Under the pieces are notes generated by a model. The model saw only the letters and a list, made by a program, of their open reading frames with translations, ran no database searches and was not told where the DNA came from. A DNA stretch of 64,000 nucleotides from Campylobacter jejuni (GTDB lineage Bacteria > Campylobacterota > Campylobacteria > Campylobacterales > Campylobacteraceae), in assembly GCF_001457695.1 (NCBI RefSeq), contig NZ_LN831025.1, forward strand, positions 744,001-808,000, written 5' to 3'. This document shows, piece by piece, positions 27,730 to 37,524 of the stretch. Numbering within the stretch: position 1 is the stretch's first letter; the number at the start of each line of letters is the position of its first letter. The position numbers and the translations under genes were made by a program.

Positions 27730-30276
27730 TTAATTTTCAAGTTTGAAATTTTCAATCTCATTAAAATTTAAATATCTATAGATATTTGCCTTATGCTCAT
27801 CACTTAGTTTTTCGCTGACAATTTGTAAGTATTCTTCCTTGCTTGGAATTTTACCTAAAATCGCACAAACTGCCGCAAGTTCTGCACTGCCTAAATATAC
27901 TTTAGCACCCATTCCCATACGGTTGTCAAAATTTCTTGTAGAAGTTGAGAAAACTACAGCTCCATCATTTACTCTAGCTTGATTACCCATACACAAAGAA
28001 CAACCAGGAACTTCTATTCTAGCACCTGCTGCGCCAAAGATGCTGTAATAACCTTCATTAGTAAGTTGTGCTTTATCCATTTTTGTTGGAGGCACTACCC
28101 AAAGTCTGGTTTTAAGTATGCCTTTATCTTTTAAAATTTCTCCTAAAGCTCTATAATGTCCTATATTTGTCATACAAGAGCCTACAAAAACTTCATCTAT
28201 ATTTTTTGGACGCTTATCATCGGCTAAAATTTCACTCAAAGTCGCCACATCATCAGGGTCATTTGGACAAGCTAGGATTGGCTCTTTAATGTCATTAAGA
28301 TTAATATCTATAATATAAGCGTATTTTGCATCTTTATCTGCTCTTAAAAGAGTAGGGTTTTTAAGCCATTCTCTCATTTTTTCAGCCCTTCTAGCAAGGG
28401 TAGCTTTATTCTCATATCCTGCTTCTATCATAGCTTCAATTAAAGAAATATTGGATTTGATATATTCGCTTACACTTTCTATGCTTAAATCCACACTGCA
28501 AGCAGCTGCAGATCTTTCAGCACTTGCATCACTAAGTTCAAAAGCTTGTTCGACTTTTAAGTTTGGCAAGCCTTCTATTTCTAAAATTTTTCCTGCAAAA
28601 ATATTTTTCTTATTTTTCTTTTCAACGGTAAGTTGTCCTTGTTTGATTGCATAATAAGGTATAGCATTAACCAAATCTCTTAAGGTAACTCCAGCTTGTA
28701 ATTCCCCGCTAAAACGCACTAAAACACTTTCAGGTACATTTAAAGGCATAGAACCAGTAACCGCAGCAAAAGCCACAAGTCCACTTCCTGCAGGGAAAGA
28801 AATTCCTATAGGAAAGCGTGTGTGAGAATCCCCACCCGTTCCTACGGTATCTGGCAATACAAAACGATTAAGCCAAGAGTGAATAACCCCATCACCTGGT
28901 TTTAAACTCACCCCACCACGACTTGTCATGAAATTGGGCAAGGTTTTATGTAAATTTGAATCGCTTACTTTTGGATAAGCAGCTGTATGGCAAAAGCTTT
29001 GCATCACAAAGTCTGCATTAAAACCTAGGCTTGCAAGTTCTTTAATTTCATCTCTAGTCATAGGACCTGTAGTATCTTGAGAGCCTACGGTTAAAGTCAT
29101 AGGTTCTATATACATACCTGGACGCACACCTTCAACTCCACAGGCACGACCTAGCATTTTTTGAGCTAAGGTATAACCACCGCTTGAAGATTTAGGTTGT
29201 TCAGGTTTGGTAAAGATATTTTCACTTTCCATGCCTAAAAATTCTCTAGCCTTAGCACAAAGCCCACGACCTATGATAAGTGGGATTCTTCCTCCTGCTC
29301 TAACTTCATCTAAGAGAGTGTTTGGACTGAGTGTAAATTCTGCAATTGTAGAGCCATTTTTTATGATTTTTCCATCATAAGGATGAATTTCAAACTCATC
29401 GCCCATTTCTAAGTTTGTTACATCACAGATGATAGGTAAAGCCCCGCTATCTTGAGCAGTGTTAAAGAAAATCGGTGCTATGGTTGAACCCATTACTATG
29501 CCACCGCTGTGCTTGTTTGGCACACCTTCTATTTCTTTTCCTAAGTGCCATTGTATGGAATTTATTGCCGATTTTCTACTTGAACCTGTTCCTACAACAT
29601 CACCTACATAAACCACTTCGCGACCGCTTTTTTTAAGCTCTTTGATTTTTTCTAAGGATCCTGTTTGTCTTACCTTTAGCATGGCATTTGCATGTAAAGG
29701 AATATCGCTTCTTGTAAAAGCATCTCCTGCAGGGCTTAGATCATCGGTATTTGTTTCCCCTGCTACTTTAAAAACTATACATTTAATCACTTGTGGTAGT
29801 TTTTCTTTTTTATTAAACCAGTCCGCATTTGCCCAGCTTTGTAAAACTTCCTTAGCGTGTGGATTGTTTTTGCTAAGTTCAGCTATGGTATGGAAATTAT
29901 CATGTACAAAAATAATATTTTTCAACACTTCTGCAGCATCTTTGGCTATGTTTTCATCTTTTAAGGCATCGATTAAAACTTTAACATTATATCCGCCTAG
30001 CATAGTTCCAAGCATTCTTAAGGCTCTTTTTTTGTCTATATTTGGAGCACTGATTTTGCCTTTAAGTATGGAATCTAAAAATTCACATTTTACTAAAGCT
30101 GCATCATCAACACCAGGATTTACTCTATTTTCTAAAAGATTTGCAAGCTCTTCATTATTTTCATTTTCAAGTAATTTACAAAGTTCTCTAGTTTGATTTG
30201 CATTTAAAGGAAGGGGTGGTATACCCAAAGCGGCTCTTTCTTCAACAAGTTTATTGTATTCTTGCATAAAAGACAT
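27730..30276 (-). CDS. acnB: Aconitate hydratase B
   Basis: TCA cycle enzyme interconverting citrate and isocitrate with a [4Fe-4S] cluster. 848 residues: N-terminal HEAT-like domain (~1-150), swivelling domain, then the aconitase core. Cluster-ligand Cys candidates are in [10 protein letters not shown] and [23 protein letters not shown] is present. AAGGAG precedes the ATG. It stands alone with its own promoter, divergent from ogt. Confidence 0.96.
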   Translation of the reverse strand: MSFMQEYNKLVEERAALGIPPLPLNANQTRELCKLLENENNEELANLLENRVNPGVDDAALVKCEFLDSILKGKISAPNIDKKRALRMLGTMLGGYNVKVLIDALKDENIAKDAAEVLKNIIFVHDNFHTIAELSKNNPHAKEVLQSWANADWFNKKEKLPQVIKCIVFKVAGETNTDDLSPAGDAFTRSDIPLHANAMLKVRQTGSLEKIKELKKSGREVVYVGDVVGTGSSRKSAINSIQWHLGKEIEGVPNKHSGGIVMGSTIAPIFFNTAQDSGALPIICDVTNLEMGDEFEIHPYDGKIIKNGSTIAEFTLSPNTLLDEVRAGGRIPLIIGRGLCAKAREFLGMESENIFTKPEQPKSSSGGYTLAQKMLGRACGVEGVRPGMYIEPMTLTVGSQDTTGPMTRDEIKELASLGFNADFVMQSFCHTAAYPKVSDSNLHKTLPNFMTSRGGVSLKPGDGVIHSWLNRFVLPDTVGTGGDSHTRFPIGISFPAGSGLVAFAAVTGSMPLNVPESVLVRFSGELQAGVTLRDLVNAIPYYAIKQGQLTVEKKNKKNIFAGKILEIEGLPNLKVEQAFELSDASAERSAAACSVDLSIESVSEYIKSNISLIEAMIEAGYENKATLARRAEKMREWLKNPTLLRADKDAKYAYIIDINLNDIKEPILACPNDPDDVATLSEILADDKRPKNIDEVFVGSCMTNIGHYRALGEILKDKGILKTRLWVVPPTKMDKAQLTNEGYYSIFGAAGARIEVPGCSLCMGNQARVNDGAVVFSTSTRNFDNRMGMGAKVYLGSAELAAVCAILGKIPSKEEYLQIVSEKLSDEHKANIYRYLNFNEIENFKLEN

Positions 30277-30301
30277 TTTCTACTCCTTAAATATTTTTTA
30301 T

Positions 30302-30307
30302 TATAAT
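30302..30307 (+). promoter_or_regulatory. Probable -10 element for ogt
   Basis: TATAAT 29 bases before the ogt ATG; GAAGGA in the short leader serves as ribosome site. Confidence 0.5.
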
Positions 30308-30330
30308 TGTAGCTCTTTGAAGGATAAAAA

Positions 30331-30783
30331 ATGTTTAAAGTTTATTATAAAATGCCTTTATGTTACCTATCTTTACATAGTGATGGAAAATTTTTAACTA
30401 GAGTTGATTTTTGTGATAATAAAAGATCAGAAAAAAATTGTAGTTTGCTTGACTTAGCAAAATATGAACTTGATTTATATTTTACTCATAAGCTTAGAAA
30501 ATTTAGCATTCCTGTTTTGATACAAGGTACAGATTTTGAATCAAAGGTTTATAAGGCTTTAATGAAAATTCCTTATGGTAAAATGGTTACCTATAAAGAT
30601 ATAGCCCAAAAAATCAATCATCCTAAAGCTTTTAGAGCTGTCGGAAATGCAAATTCTAAAAATCAAATTCCTATTTTTATACCTTGTCATAGAGTTATTG
30701 CAAGCAATGGCATAGGAGGATATAATGGAGGGCTTGAAATAAAAAGATTTTTGCTTGAAAATGAAGGAGTGAATTTAAAATAA
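30331..30783 (+). CDS. ogt: Methylated-DNA--protein-cysteine methyltransferase
   Basis: Suicide repair of O6-alkylguanine. 150 residues, with the acceptor Cys119 in IFIPCHRVIASNG and the helix-turn-helix segment KIPYGKMVTYKDIA. Its last 9 bases overlap the convergent gene. Confidence 0.94.
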   Translation: MFKVYYKMPLCYLSLHSDGKFLTRVDFCDNKRSEKNCSLLDLAKYELDLYFTHKLRKFSIPVLIQGTDFESKVYKALMKIPYGKMVTYKDIAQKINHPKAFRAVGNANSKNQIPIFIPCHRVIASNGIGGYNGGLEIKRFLLENEGVNLK

Positions 30784-31716
30784 GCTTGGGGTTTGATTTT
30801 CTTTGTTTTCAAATTCTTGTTCAAAAATATCATAATTTTCAAGAATTAAACAATATTTAAAATTTTTTAATTTTCTTAAATCTGAAAGCTGATTATAGGA
30901 AAAATCGCAAAATAAAGAATTTTTAGAAGCAATTTTAAAGTCTTTTATGTTTTTAAATTTTTCTTTCCAGAATTCAAAGGTATTTTGGTTGTTGCTTACA
31001 ATAAACGCTTGAGAGCTTGAACCAAAAGGAGTGATTTCAAATTTATCATCAATAAAATAAATTTTAAAATCATCAATCTTATTAAAGTCAAATATTATTT
31101 TTTGATTTTTTTCTTTTAAAAAAGAAATAATTTTTGCAAAACTATTTGCGTAAAAAAAAGGCAAATTAAGATTTTTAAAATATAAATTTTCACAAATCAA
31201 AGTTGTAAAAAAGAAGCTAGATCGCGATAATAAGGTAAAATTAGCATCTTTTAGACTATGAGAATAGGCACAAAGTTTATTTAAGTAATTTTCTTCACAG
31301 TAGCAAAAAATTTCACCCTTTTTTGCTTTGATTAGTTTTTCAAAATCAGCAAAAATATTTCCTTTTAAAATGTTAAAATAAAAAGCCTTGCAAAGACTTA
31401 GTTCGTAAGATTTAAAAAGCAAAAATTCACATTCTTTATCTTCACAAAAAAAGCGTAAAAATCTTACAAGAGCTTGTTCTAGATTTTCTACTCTAAAGTA
31501 AAAAATATCTTTATCTTCAATAGTAATGTCATTTTCTGTAATTATAGCATAAGCGCCTTTTTTTACAGCTTGGGTAATTTCTTTTTTATCGTTATTAAAG
31601 AAGGCAAAGCCTGCTTTAAGTTCGTTTAAATTTATGGCAAAACCTTCCGCGCTTAAAACGCTACCTTCATGAATGAGTGTTGCGTTTAAAAGTTCACCTA
31701 AATTGCTAATTTGCAT
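30775..31716 (-). CDS. Hypothetical protein with Mur-ligase-like N-terminus
   Basis: 313 residues, soluble, no signal peptide. The first ~80 residues (LIHEGSVLSAEGFAINLNEL, KAGFAFFNNDKKEITQAVKKGAYAIITE) follow the pattern of the MurE/MurF N-terminal domain. The GTxGKT ATP motif of the central domain is absent. The rest is Phe/Lys-rich and unfamiliar. It starts 3 bases after metG and ends the mobB-fbp-metG run. I do not assign a function. Confidence 0.72.
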   Translation of the reverse strand: MQISNLGELLNATLIHEGSVLSAEGFAINLNELKAGFAFFNNDKKEITQAVKKGAYAIITENDITIEDKDIFYFRVENLEQALVRFLRFFCEDKECEFLLFKSYELSLCKAFYFNILKGNIFADFEKLIKAKKGEIFCYCEENYLNKLCAYSHSLKDANFTLLSRSSFFFTTLICENLYFKNLNLPFFYANSFAKIISFLKEKNQKIIFDFNKIDDFKIYFIDDKFEITPFGSSSQAFIVSNNQNTFEFWKEKFKNIKDFKIASKNSLFCDFSYNQLSDLRKLKNFKYCLILENYDIFEQEFENKENQTPSLF

Positions 31717-31719
31717 ATT

Positions 31720-33606
31720 TTAGCCTACTAAAGAACCGTTTTGCACAAGTTGTTCAGGGGTGATTAAAACAAGCTTATCTCCGCTTTTTGCAGAAAGTAT
31801 CATACCATCGCTTTCATGTCCAAAAATTTTAGCTTTTTTAAGATTGCTTATAATGCAAACTTGTTTACCGATTAAATCACTGGCTTTATAGTGTTTTGCT
31901 ATGCCTGAGAGTACTTGACGGATTTCTTTATCGTCAAGTTCGAGTTGAAATTTCAAAAGTTTTTCGCTTCCTTTTATATTTTGACAATCAAGCACCTTAG
32001 CGACTTTGATTTCAATTTTTGCAAAATCATCGATTTTTATTTTAGGACTTTCTTCTTTTTTAGGTTCTTCTTTAATTTCTTGTTTTAAAAGAGCTTTTTC
32101 TACTTTTGGAAATAAAGCTTCGCAAGGATTTGCTTTAAAATCTAAAAGTTCATTATCAAGTATTATTTTTGCGTAATTTGTAGATGAAATTTCAAAATTT
32201 AAAGCTAAGGCCACCTTTTGACAAGACTTTGGTAGAGTAGGGCTTAATAAAAGGCTTGTTTTGGCTAAAATATTTGCACAAAGCGCTACTAAAGCATTAG
32301 CTTGTTCGTGTTTGTTTTCTTTGATTAAATTCCAAGGTTCGTATTTGCTAATAGCTAAATTTGCCACACTTAAGGCTTTAAAAAGTTCTTCTAAATAACG
32401 ATTACACTGTAAGTTTTCTAAAAATTCTACCGCTAAATTTAAGTGTTCTTTTGCTTGATTTAATTCAACATTGTAAAATTTTAAAACACCTTCTTTTGAA
32501 ATATTTCCTTGAGAATATTTTGTACTCATACCTATAATGCGATTAAGTAAATTTCCAAATTCATTGCTTAGTTCAGTATTGATACGATTTATCAGCATAT
32601 TTTCGCTAAAATCCCCATCATTACCAAAAGGTACTTCTCTAAGCAAGAAATATCTAAAAGCTTCGCTTCCATAAGCATCAACCACTTCTTTAGGTTTTAC
32701 AACATTGCCTTTAGATTTGCTCATTTTTTCACCTTCTTTAGTCCACCAGCCATGTGCACCTATAAATTTTGGCAAAGGTAAATCTACGCTCATTAAAAAA
32801 GCTGGCCAATAAATGGCATGAAAACGCAAGATATCTTTTCCTACTAAATGCACATGCGCAGGCCAAAATTTAGCATTTTCTCCCTTGCTTTGAAAATCAA
32901 GCGAACTTATATAGATAAAAAGTGCATCAAGCCATACATAAACAATATGTTTATCATCATTAATTTCTTGAGGCAGTTTAATCCCCCAATCAAAACTTGT
33001 TCTTGTAATGGAAAGATCTTTAAGGCCGCTTTGGACAAAATTTATAAGTTCGTTTTTTTTGTTTTTTGGCAAGATGGGATCTTTTTCTTCATACCATTGT
33101 AAAATTTTATCTTGATATTTTGAAAGTTTGAAAAAATAGCTTTCTTCTTTTAAAATCGTAGTGTTTTTGCCACAATCTGGACAAGAACAATCATTGATAA
33201 GCTGACTTTGAGTAAAAAAGCTTTCACAAGAAATACAATAGTGTCCTTCGTATTCATCTTTATAAATATCACCTTTTTGCCACATTTTTAAAAACATAGC
33301 TTTAACAAATTCAATATGCCTTGTATCAGTTGTTCTTGCGTAAATATCATAGGTGATTTCAAATTCATCCCATAATTTTTTAAATTCAAAACTGATTTTA
33401 TCAGCGTATTCTTGAGGAGTGGAATTTCTTAGTTTGGCAGCTTCTTCGATTTTTTGTCCATGCTCATCTGTTCCTGTTAGAAATCTTGTTTCATGTCCTT
33501 GCAAACGATAAAATCTTGCTAAAGTATCGGCTATGATGGTAGTATAAGCATGACCTAAATGAGGCACATCATTTACATAATAAATTGGTGTTGTAATATA
33601 ACGCAT
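31720..33606 (-). CDS. metG: Methionyl-tRNA synthetase
   Basis: 628 residues: HIGH-type motif PHLGHAYTT at residues ~12, a zinc-binding insert with CISCESF and CSCPDCGK, KMSKSKG near 293, an anticodon-binding helical domain, and a C-terminal tRNA-binding (Trbp111-like) domain from ~525 (IEIKVAKVLDCQNIKGSEK). Begins 9 bases after the small Cys-rich gene. Confidence 0.97.
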   Translation of the reverse strand: MRYITTPIYYVNDVPHLGHAYTTIIADTLARFYRLQGHETRFLTGTDEHGQKIEEAAKLRNSTPQEYADKISFEFKKLWDEFEITYDIYARTTDTRHIEFVKAMFLKMWQKGDIYKDEYEGHYCISCESFFTQSQLINDCSCPDCGKNTTILKEESYFFKLSKYQDKILQWYEEKDPILPKNKKNELINFVQSGLKDLSITRTSFDWGIKLPQEINDDKHIVYVWLDALFIYISSLDFQSKGENAKFWPAHVHLVGKDILRFHAIYWPAFLMSVDLPLPKFIGAHGWWTKEGEKMSKSKGNVVKPKEVVDAYGSEAFRYFLLREVPFGNDGDFSENMLINRINTELSNEFGNLLNRIIGMSTKYSQGNISKEGVLKFYNVELNQAKEHLNLAVEFLENLQCNRYLEELFKALSVANLAISKYEPWNLIKENKHEQANALVALCANILAKTSLLLSPTLPKSCQKVALALNFEISSTNYAKIILDNELLDFKANPCEALFPKVEKALLKQEIKEEPKKEESPKIKIDDFAKIEIKVAKVLDCQNIKGSEKLLKFQLELDDKEIRQVLSGIAKHYKASDLIGKQVCIISNLKKAKIFGHESDGMILSAKSGDKLVLITPEQLVQNGSLVG

Positions 33607-33615
33607 TTTTTTCCT

Positions 33616-33813
33616 TTAAAAGTCAAATCCGCCTTCGGTTTTACCCTTAGACATACTGTTATAGACTGCATCAACATAATTTTTTCTAGTTTGGCAGTTA
33701 AAAATTTCATCGCAATTATAACAAGAGTTTAGGTTTTTTGAGTTTTGACATGAAAGTAAAATTTCTTTTTTTTTATCCATATCTTGCTCAAATTCATCTC
33801 TAATTTCATTCAT
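33616..33813 (-). CDS. Small four-cysteine protein, unknown function
   Basis: 65 residues, acidic, with Cys22-x8-Cys31-x2-Cys34-x5-Cys40 ([11 protein letters not shown]), a possible metal site. It overlaps the fbp stop by 8 bases and lies just before metG, so it is translated from the same message. No family is recognised. The real start is supported by the overlap and the preserved frame. Confidence 0.75.
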   Translation of the reverse strand: MNEIRDEFEQDMDKKKEILLSCQNSKNLNSCYNCDEIFNCQTRKNYVDAVYNSMSKGKTEGGFDF

Positions 33814-34648
33814 TGTAAGCCTTTAAAAGTTTTGAAATTTCATATTCTGATCCAAAAAAACAAGGAGTTGTCGCATGGATTTTATCAAATTCAAGTTCAA
33901 GTAAGGAGCGGTTTTTTCCATTTGTAGTTTTTCCGCCTGCTTTTTCTATGATAAAGGCTAGAGGAAAAACTTCAAAAAAGGCGCGAAGTTTACCATTAGG
34001 TGCATCTTGTGTTGCAGGATAACTAAAAATCCCACCCCCTTTTAATAAAATTTGATTGATATCGCTTACCATGGCTCCAGAATATCTTAAGCGATAGCCT
34101 TCATCAAAAAGATTTTTGATAAATTTAGCGTGTTTTTCTTCCCAAAATTTTTGCGTTCCGCCTGTAGCATTAATCTTGCCTTTTTCATTCATTTTAAGAT
34201 CTTTTATAAAAATAAATTCATTATTTGCATTTAAGCGATAAAGTTTTGGCTGATCTTTGCAAATCACAAGTTCTAAGCGTGCTCCATACATACTATAAAG
34301 TGCAGCTCTTAAATTTTTAGCATTTGCTTTTTCTTCATAGATAGCAAAAATAGAACCTATGGCAAAATTAACATCCATTAAGCTAGAACCATCTAAAGGA
34401 TCATAAGCTACGATAAAATTTGCCCTCTCGTTAAGCGTTAAAATTTCGTCTTTTTCTTCACTTATGATGGCTTTAATGCTTGAACATTGACTTAGAGTTT
34501 TTGTGATGATTTCATCGCTTAAAACATCAAATTTGAGTTGGGTATCGCCTGTAAAATTTTGATTTTGACTGTAGCTTGTATCGGGAAATTTTAAAGCGTT
34601 AGAAATTTCTAAAACCGCTTTTTGTATATAAGAAATCACTTCTTGCAT
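33806..34648 (-). CDS. fbp: Fructose-1,6-bisphosphatase, class I
   Basis: Gluconeogenic phosphatase. Metal and substrate motifs include [22 protein letters not shown] and [11 protein letters not shown] set the start at ATG 34648 (MQEVISYIQ), with AAGGAG just upstream, not at the frame's first codon at 34678, which lies inside mobB. 280 residues. Campylobacter lacks phosphofructokinase, so this route runs toward sugar synthesis. Confidence 0.93.
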   Translation of the reverse strand: MQEVISYIQKAVLEISNALKFPDTSYSQNQNFTGDTQLKFDVLSDEIITKTLSQCSSIKAIISEEKDEILTLNERANFIVAYDPLDGSSLMDVNFAIGSIFAIYEEKANAKNLRAALYSMYGARLELVICKDQPKLYRLNANNEFIFIKDLKMNEKGKINATGGTQKFWEEKHAKFIKNLFDEGYRLRYSGAMVSDINQILLKGGGIFSYPATQDAPNGKLRAFFEVFPLAFIIEKAGGKTTNGKNRSLLELEFDKIHATTPCFFGSEYEISKLLKAYNE

Positions 34649-34649
34649 T

Positions 34650-35141
34650 TTATAATTCTCCTTGTAAATTTTTAGCATTTTTAAGTATGTATTGGCAAAT
34701 AGCTTGTATATCGTTTAAATCAAGCCAAGTAAGATAAGGGTGAGAAATTTTTTCATAGCTTGCAATAGCGTTTGAAAAAGTAAAATAACTTTCATCAATT
34801 TCTTTACAAAATACGCTAATGCGTGGTAAATCAAGAGTTTTTAATCCTTCAACCAAACAAATGTCAAAATTGGGTGCTAATTTTAAAGCTTTTAAAATAT
34901 CTCTATTTTTATGAGAAAAAAAAGTTGTTCTCGTAGGGCTTAAAACCATGATTTCAGCCCCACTTTGAAAAAATTTAAAACTATCTTTACCGTTAAAATC
35001 AAATTGAGCTTTATCGGCAGGATCATGTTTAATGATTAAAACTTTTAAATTTTGTTGCAAAAAATTATTAGCTATTTTGGTAATAAGTGTAGTTTTACCT
35101 GAATTTGAAGGTCCGCTAAAAGCCATGATAAGTTGTTTCAT
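34650..35141 (-). CDS. mobB: Molybdopterin-guanine dinucleotide biosynthesis protein B
   Basis: 163-residue P-loop GTP-binding protein: GPSNSGKTT at 10-18, [10 protein letters not shown], and a [14 protein letters not shown] segment, as in MobB. It assists MGD cofactor attachment for periplasmic molybdoenzymes. moeA, another molybdenum-cofactor gene, is at 48.6 kb, not adjacent. First gene of the run to metG. Confidence 0.9.
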   Translation of the reverse strand: MKQLIMAFSGPSNSGKTTLITKIANNFLQQNLKVLIIKHDPADKAQFDFNGKDSFKFFQSGAEIMVLSPTRTTFFSHKNRDILKALKLAPNFDICLVEGLKTLDLPRISVFCKEIDESYFTFSNAIASYEKISHPYLTWLDLNDIQAICQYILKNAKNLQGEL

Positions 35142-35168
35142 AAAATATACTCTTAATTTTTTTGTAAA

Positions 35169-35174
35169 ATTATA
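35169..35174 (-). promoter_or_regulatory. Probable -10 element for the mobB operon
   Basis: TATAAT on the - strand, about 28 bases upstream of the mobB ATG, in the divergent spacer to the lipoprotein gene. Confidence 0.45.
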
Positions 35175-35236
35175 TCTTTTTAAACCAAAAAATAGGGTTA
35201 AAAGGCTACAATAATACTAAAAAATATGGAAAAAGA

Positions 35237-35722
35237 ATGAAAATTTATAGTGTAATTTTAGGTGCTTTTTTGCTTGGAGCTTGTTCTTTAAAAGATCAGG
35301 CGATTGTGGATACAAATTTAAAATCTCAAACTTTAATGTTTACTCAAAAATATAAAATCACACAAGATAAGATTAATGCCATTATAACCATGTCTTATTT
35401 AAACCCAATTCTAGATAAGACAAGTAAAGATGATATATTGGCCTTGTCTTTTACCCCAAATACATTAAAAATTCAAAATTTAGAAGTTTTTATCAATAAT
35501 AAAAAAGCCAATATTGAAAAATTAGATGATGAGTATTTAAAATATATAATACAAAACAACTATACTGATTATTTTAAAGTATCTCTTCCTAGTGTCAAGG
35601 AAGAGACTAAGCTTGTAGCTAAGATTTGTTTAGATCATTTGCCTTGTTTTGAATTAAATTTTCAAAAATATCCGAAATCTTTATACTATCGTTCAGAAGA
35701 TGTCGATACACAATATAATTAG
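35237..35722 (+). CDS. Small lipoprotein
   Basis: 161 residues with a type II signal peptide and lipobox LLGAC (lipidated Cys16). The mature part is polar, with two late Cys in AKICLDHLPCF that could form a disulfide. No family is recognised. TACAAT at 35207 is a possible -10. Its last 104 bases overlap slt on the other strand. Confidence 0.8.
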   Translation: MKIYSVILGAFLLGACSLKDQAIVDTNLKSQTLMFTQKYKITQDKINAIITMSYLNPILDKTSKDDILALSFTPNTLKIQNLEVFINNKKANIEKLDDEYLKYIIQNNYTDYFKVSLPSVKEETKLVAKICLDHLPCFELNFQKYPKSLYYRSEDVDTQYN

Positions 35723-37244
35723 CTAGAACTTTTTTTCCGTAAATTCGGCTTTCTTGATAAGGAACTAGCTCCATAGACAAGAAAGGTTCAAATTTGCCTG
35801 TCTTAAACATATCATTTCTTGCAAGCATACGGTTAGTAAATCCTATACCGCCATTATAAGCATAAGCGACAAAAAGTGGAGATTTTAAACGTGATTCAAG
35901 GTAATTTAGATGATAGTTTCCAAAGTAATATGCTATTTCAGGTTTAAACATAAAATCTTGATCGAAATTTGGAATTTTTAATTCTTTTTCCCCTATGTGA
36001 TTGGCTAAAAATGGCATAAATTGCATCATGCCTAAAGCATAAGAAACTGAAATAGCAGTTGGAATAAAACGACTTTCTTGTCTGGCAATAGCCAAAATTA
36101 AAGCTTGTCTTGTTTTGTTATAGTCTTTTATATTGTCATAATAAGGCATTATAAAATAATGTTTTTTAAAATTATTTTTGCGTTCTAATATGTAAGCATA
36201 AATAGGCAAGGTTTCTTGTGTGTCAAATTCTTTTGCCAAGACATCTAGTTGACTTGCGTTAGCATCGCGAATTTGTTTGTTTATTTTTTGCCAAGCAAAA
36301 GGATCTTGCATATTAAAATTATTTTTTTTCTTGCTTGGATTAAGGCTTTCTATCTTTGGAAAAGGTGTGTTAGTAAGTTCTTTTGCGTAAAGACTATAAA
36401 TATTTAAAGAAGAACTTTGCGATAAAGTTTTTAAATCTTCTTCATTGTTTTTAATCAACCACATCCAAAATGTAGCATTGTCTTTATTGCTTTGCGATTT
36501 AAAACTTTGTGCCGCCTTTTTAAAAAAGTCATAAGCAAGCTCTGTTTTATCATAAGTTAAGGCATTGACTCCTAAATAGAAAGCAGAATCTTCACTTGCA
36601 TTTTCAGGATTTATTTCTAGTATAGAATGTCTAAATTTTGGATTTTCTTTTTTAATAATAATATTTTGTGCAAAATCTTTAAAACCAATGTGGTTTGGTA
36701 GTTTATTGACTAAACTTGTATTTAAATCTAAGTCGTATTTTTTAGAATAATTATAAAGTTTAAAAAAACCATTAATATCTTCTTTTTGTACTATATAGCT
36801 CATAGGATCAGAAGTATTAAAAGCTAGCAATAAATTTGTCAAATCAGGTCTTTGATTTTTAAAGGTTTGAGCTAAAGTCGTTCGGTCTTTGGAATTTAAA
36901 CTCGCTATAAAAACTAATGAATTTAAGCGCACACTTTGACAAGTTAAATTTGCATCTAAGATAGTATTTGCTGTATAGGTATAGCATTTAGCATATTTTG
37001 GGTTGATATAAGGCTTTAAAGGGATGATTTTTTCAAGTTCGGATTTAATTTTTCCTATATAGCGAAAAATATGAGAATTTAAATCTTGTGCATCTTTTTT
37101 ACTGATTTTATTTTTTTCTAAAAGCCTATAAATATAATAATCCTTAGCAAGTGAATTTTCTTCCTTTTTGAGTTTTTCTATGCTATATTGTGTAGCATTT
37201 AAACTTGAAAAAATAAATAAAAAAACGAGTATTTTTTTTATCAC
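35619..37244 (-). CDS. slt: Lytic murein transglycosylase (SLT family)
   Basis: Cleaves peptidoglycan glycan strands in the periplasm. 541 residues with signal peptide (LFIFSSLNA), a long helical superhelix (~20-370), then the SLT domain: catalytic Glu in AIARQESRFIPTAIS, ALGMMQFMP and AYNGGIGFTNRML. The start is GTG at 37244 with AAGGAG nearby, in a GTGA overlap with the YggT gene. Smaller than E. coli Slt70 but typical of epsilonproteobacteria. Confidence 0.92.
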   Translation of the reverse strand: MIKKILVFLFIFSSLNATQYSIEKLKKEENSLAKDYYIYRLLEKNKISKKDAQDLNSHIFRYIGKIKSELEKIIPLKPYINPKYAKCYTYTANTILDANLTCQSVRLNSLVFIASLNSKDRTTLAQTFKNQRPDLTNLLLAFNTSDPMSYIVQKEDINGFFKLYNYSKKYDLDLNTSLVNKLPNHIGFKDFAQNIIIKKENPKFRHSILEINPENASEDSAFYLGVNALTYDKTELAYDFFKKAAQSFKSQSNKDNATFWMWLIKNNEEDLKTLSQSSSLNIYSLYAKELTNTPFPKIESLNPSKKKNNFNMQDPFAWQKINKQIRDANASQLDVLAKEFDTQETLPIYAYILERKNNFKKHYFIMPYYDNIKDYNKTRQALILAIARQESRFIPTAISVSYALGMMQFMPFLANHIGEKELKIPNFDQDFMFKPEIAYYFGNYHLNYLESRLKSPLFVAYAYNGGIGFTNRMLARNDMFKTGKFEPFLSMELVPYQESRIYGKKVLANYIVYRHLLNDSIKISDIFENLIQNKANDLNKS

Positions 37245-37522
37245 AATATACTCCTTAAGATATTCCCAAGAAAAATGCCAAGAAACTGCAATGCTAAGAC
37301 TATAATCAAAGGCGCAAGATCAATATTACCAATGCGTGTTGGAATTTTTCTAACTAAGGCGTAAGCAGGATAACTTAATTTATATAAAATTTGCACTATG
37401 GGATTATAAGGATCAGGGTTTACCCAGCTTAAAAGTGCTGTGATGATAATAATCCAAGTATAAATGTTAATGACAATTTGTAGTACTTGAAAAATAGAAA
37501 TAATAAAAGAGTCTATAACCAT
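37241..37522 (-). CDS. YggT-family membrane protein
   Basis: 93 residues with two hydrophobic segments flanking the family hallmark ALLSWVNPDPYNPIVQILY, ending LAPLIIVLALQFLG. YggT proteins are linked to division and osmotic tolerance in other bacteria; the role here is unproven. It begins two bases beyond the gltX stop and overlaps slt. Confidence 0.9.
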   Translation of the reverse strand: MVIDSFIISIFQVLQIVINIYTWIIIITALLSWVNPDPYNPIVQILYKLSYPAYALVRKIPTRIGNIDLAPLIIVLALQFLGIFLGNILRSIL

Positions 37523-37524
37523 AG

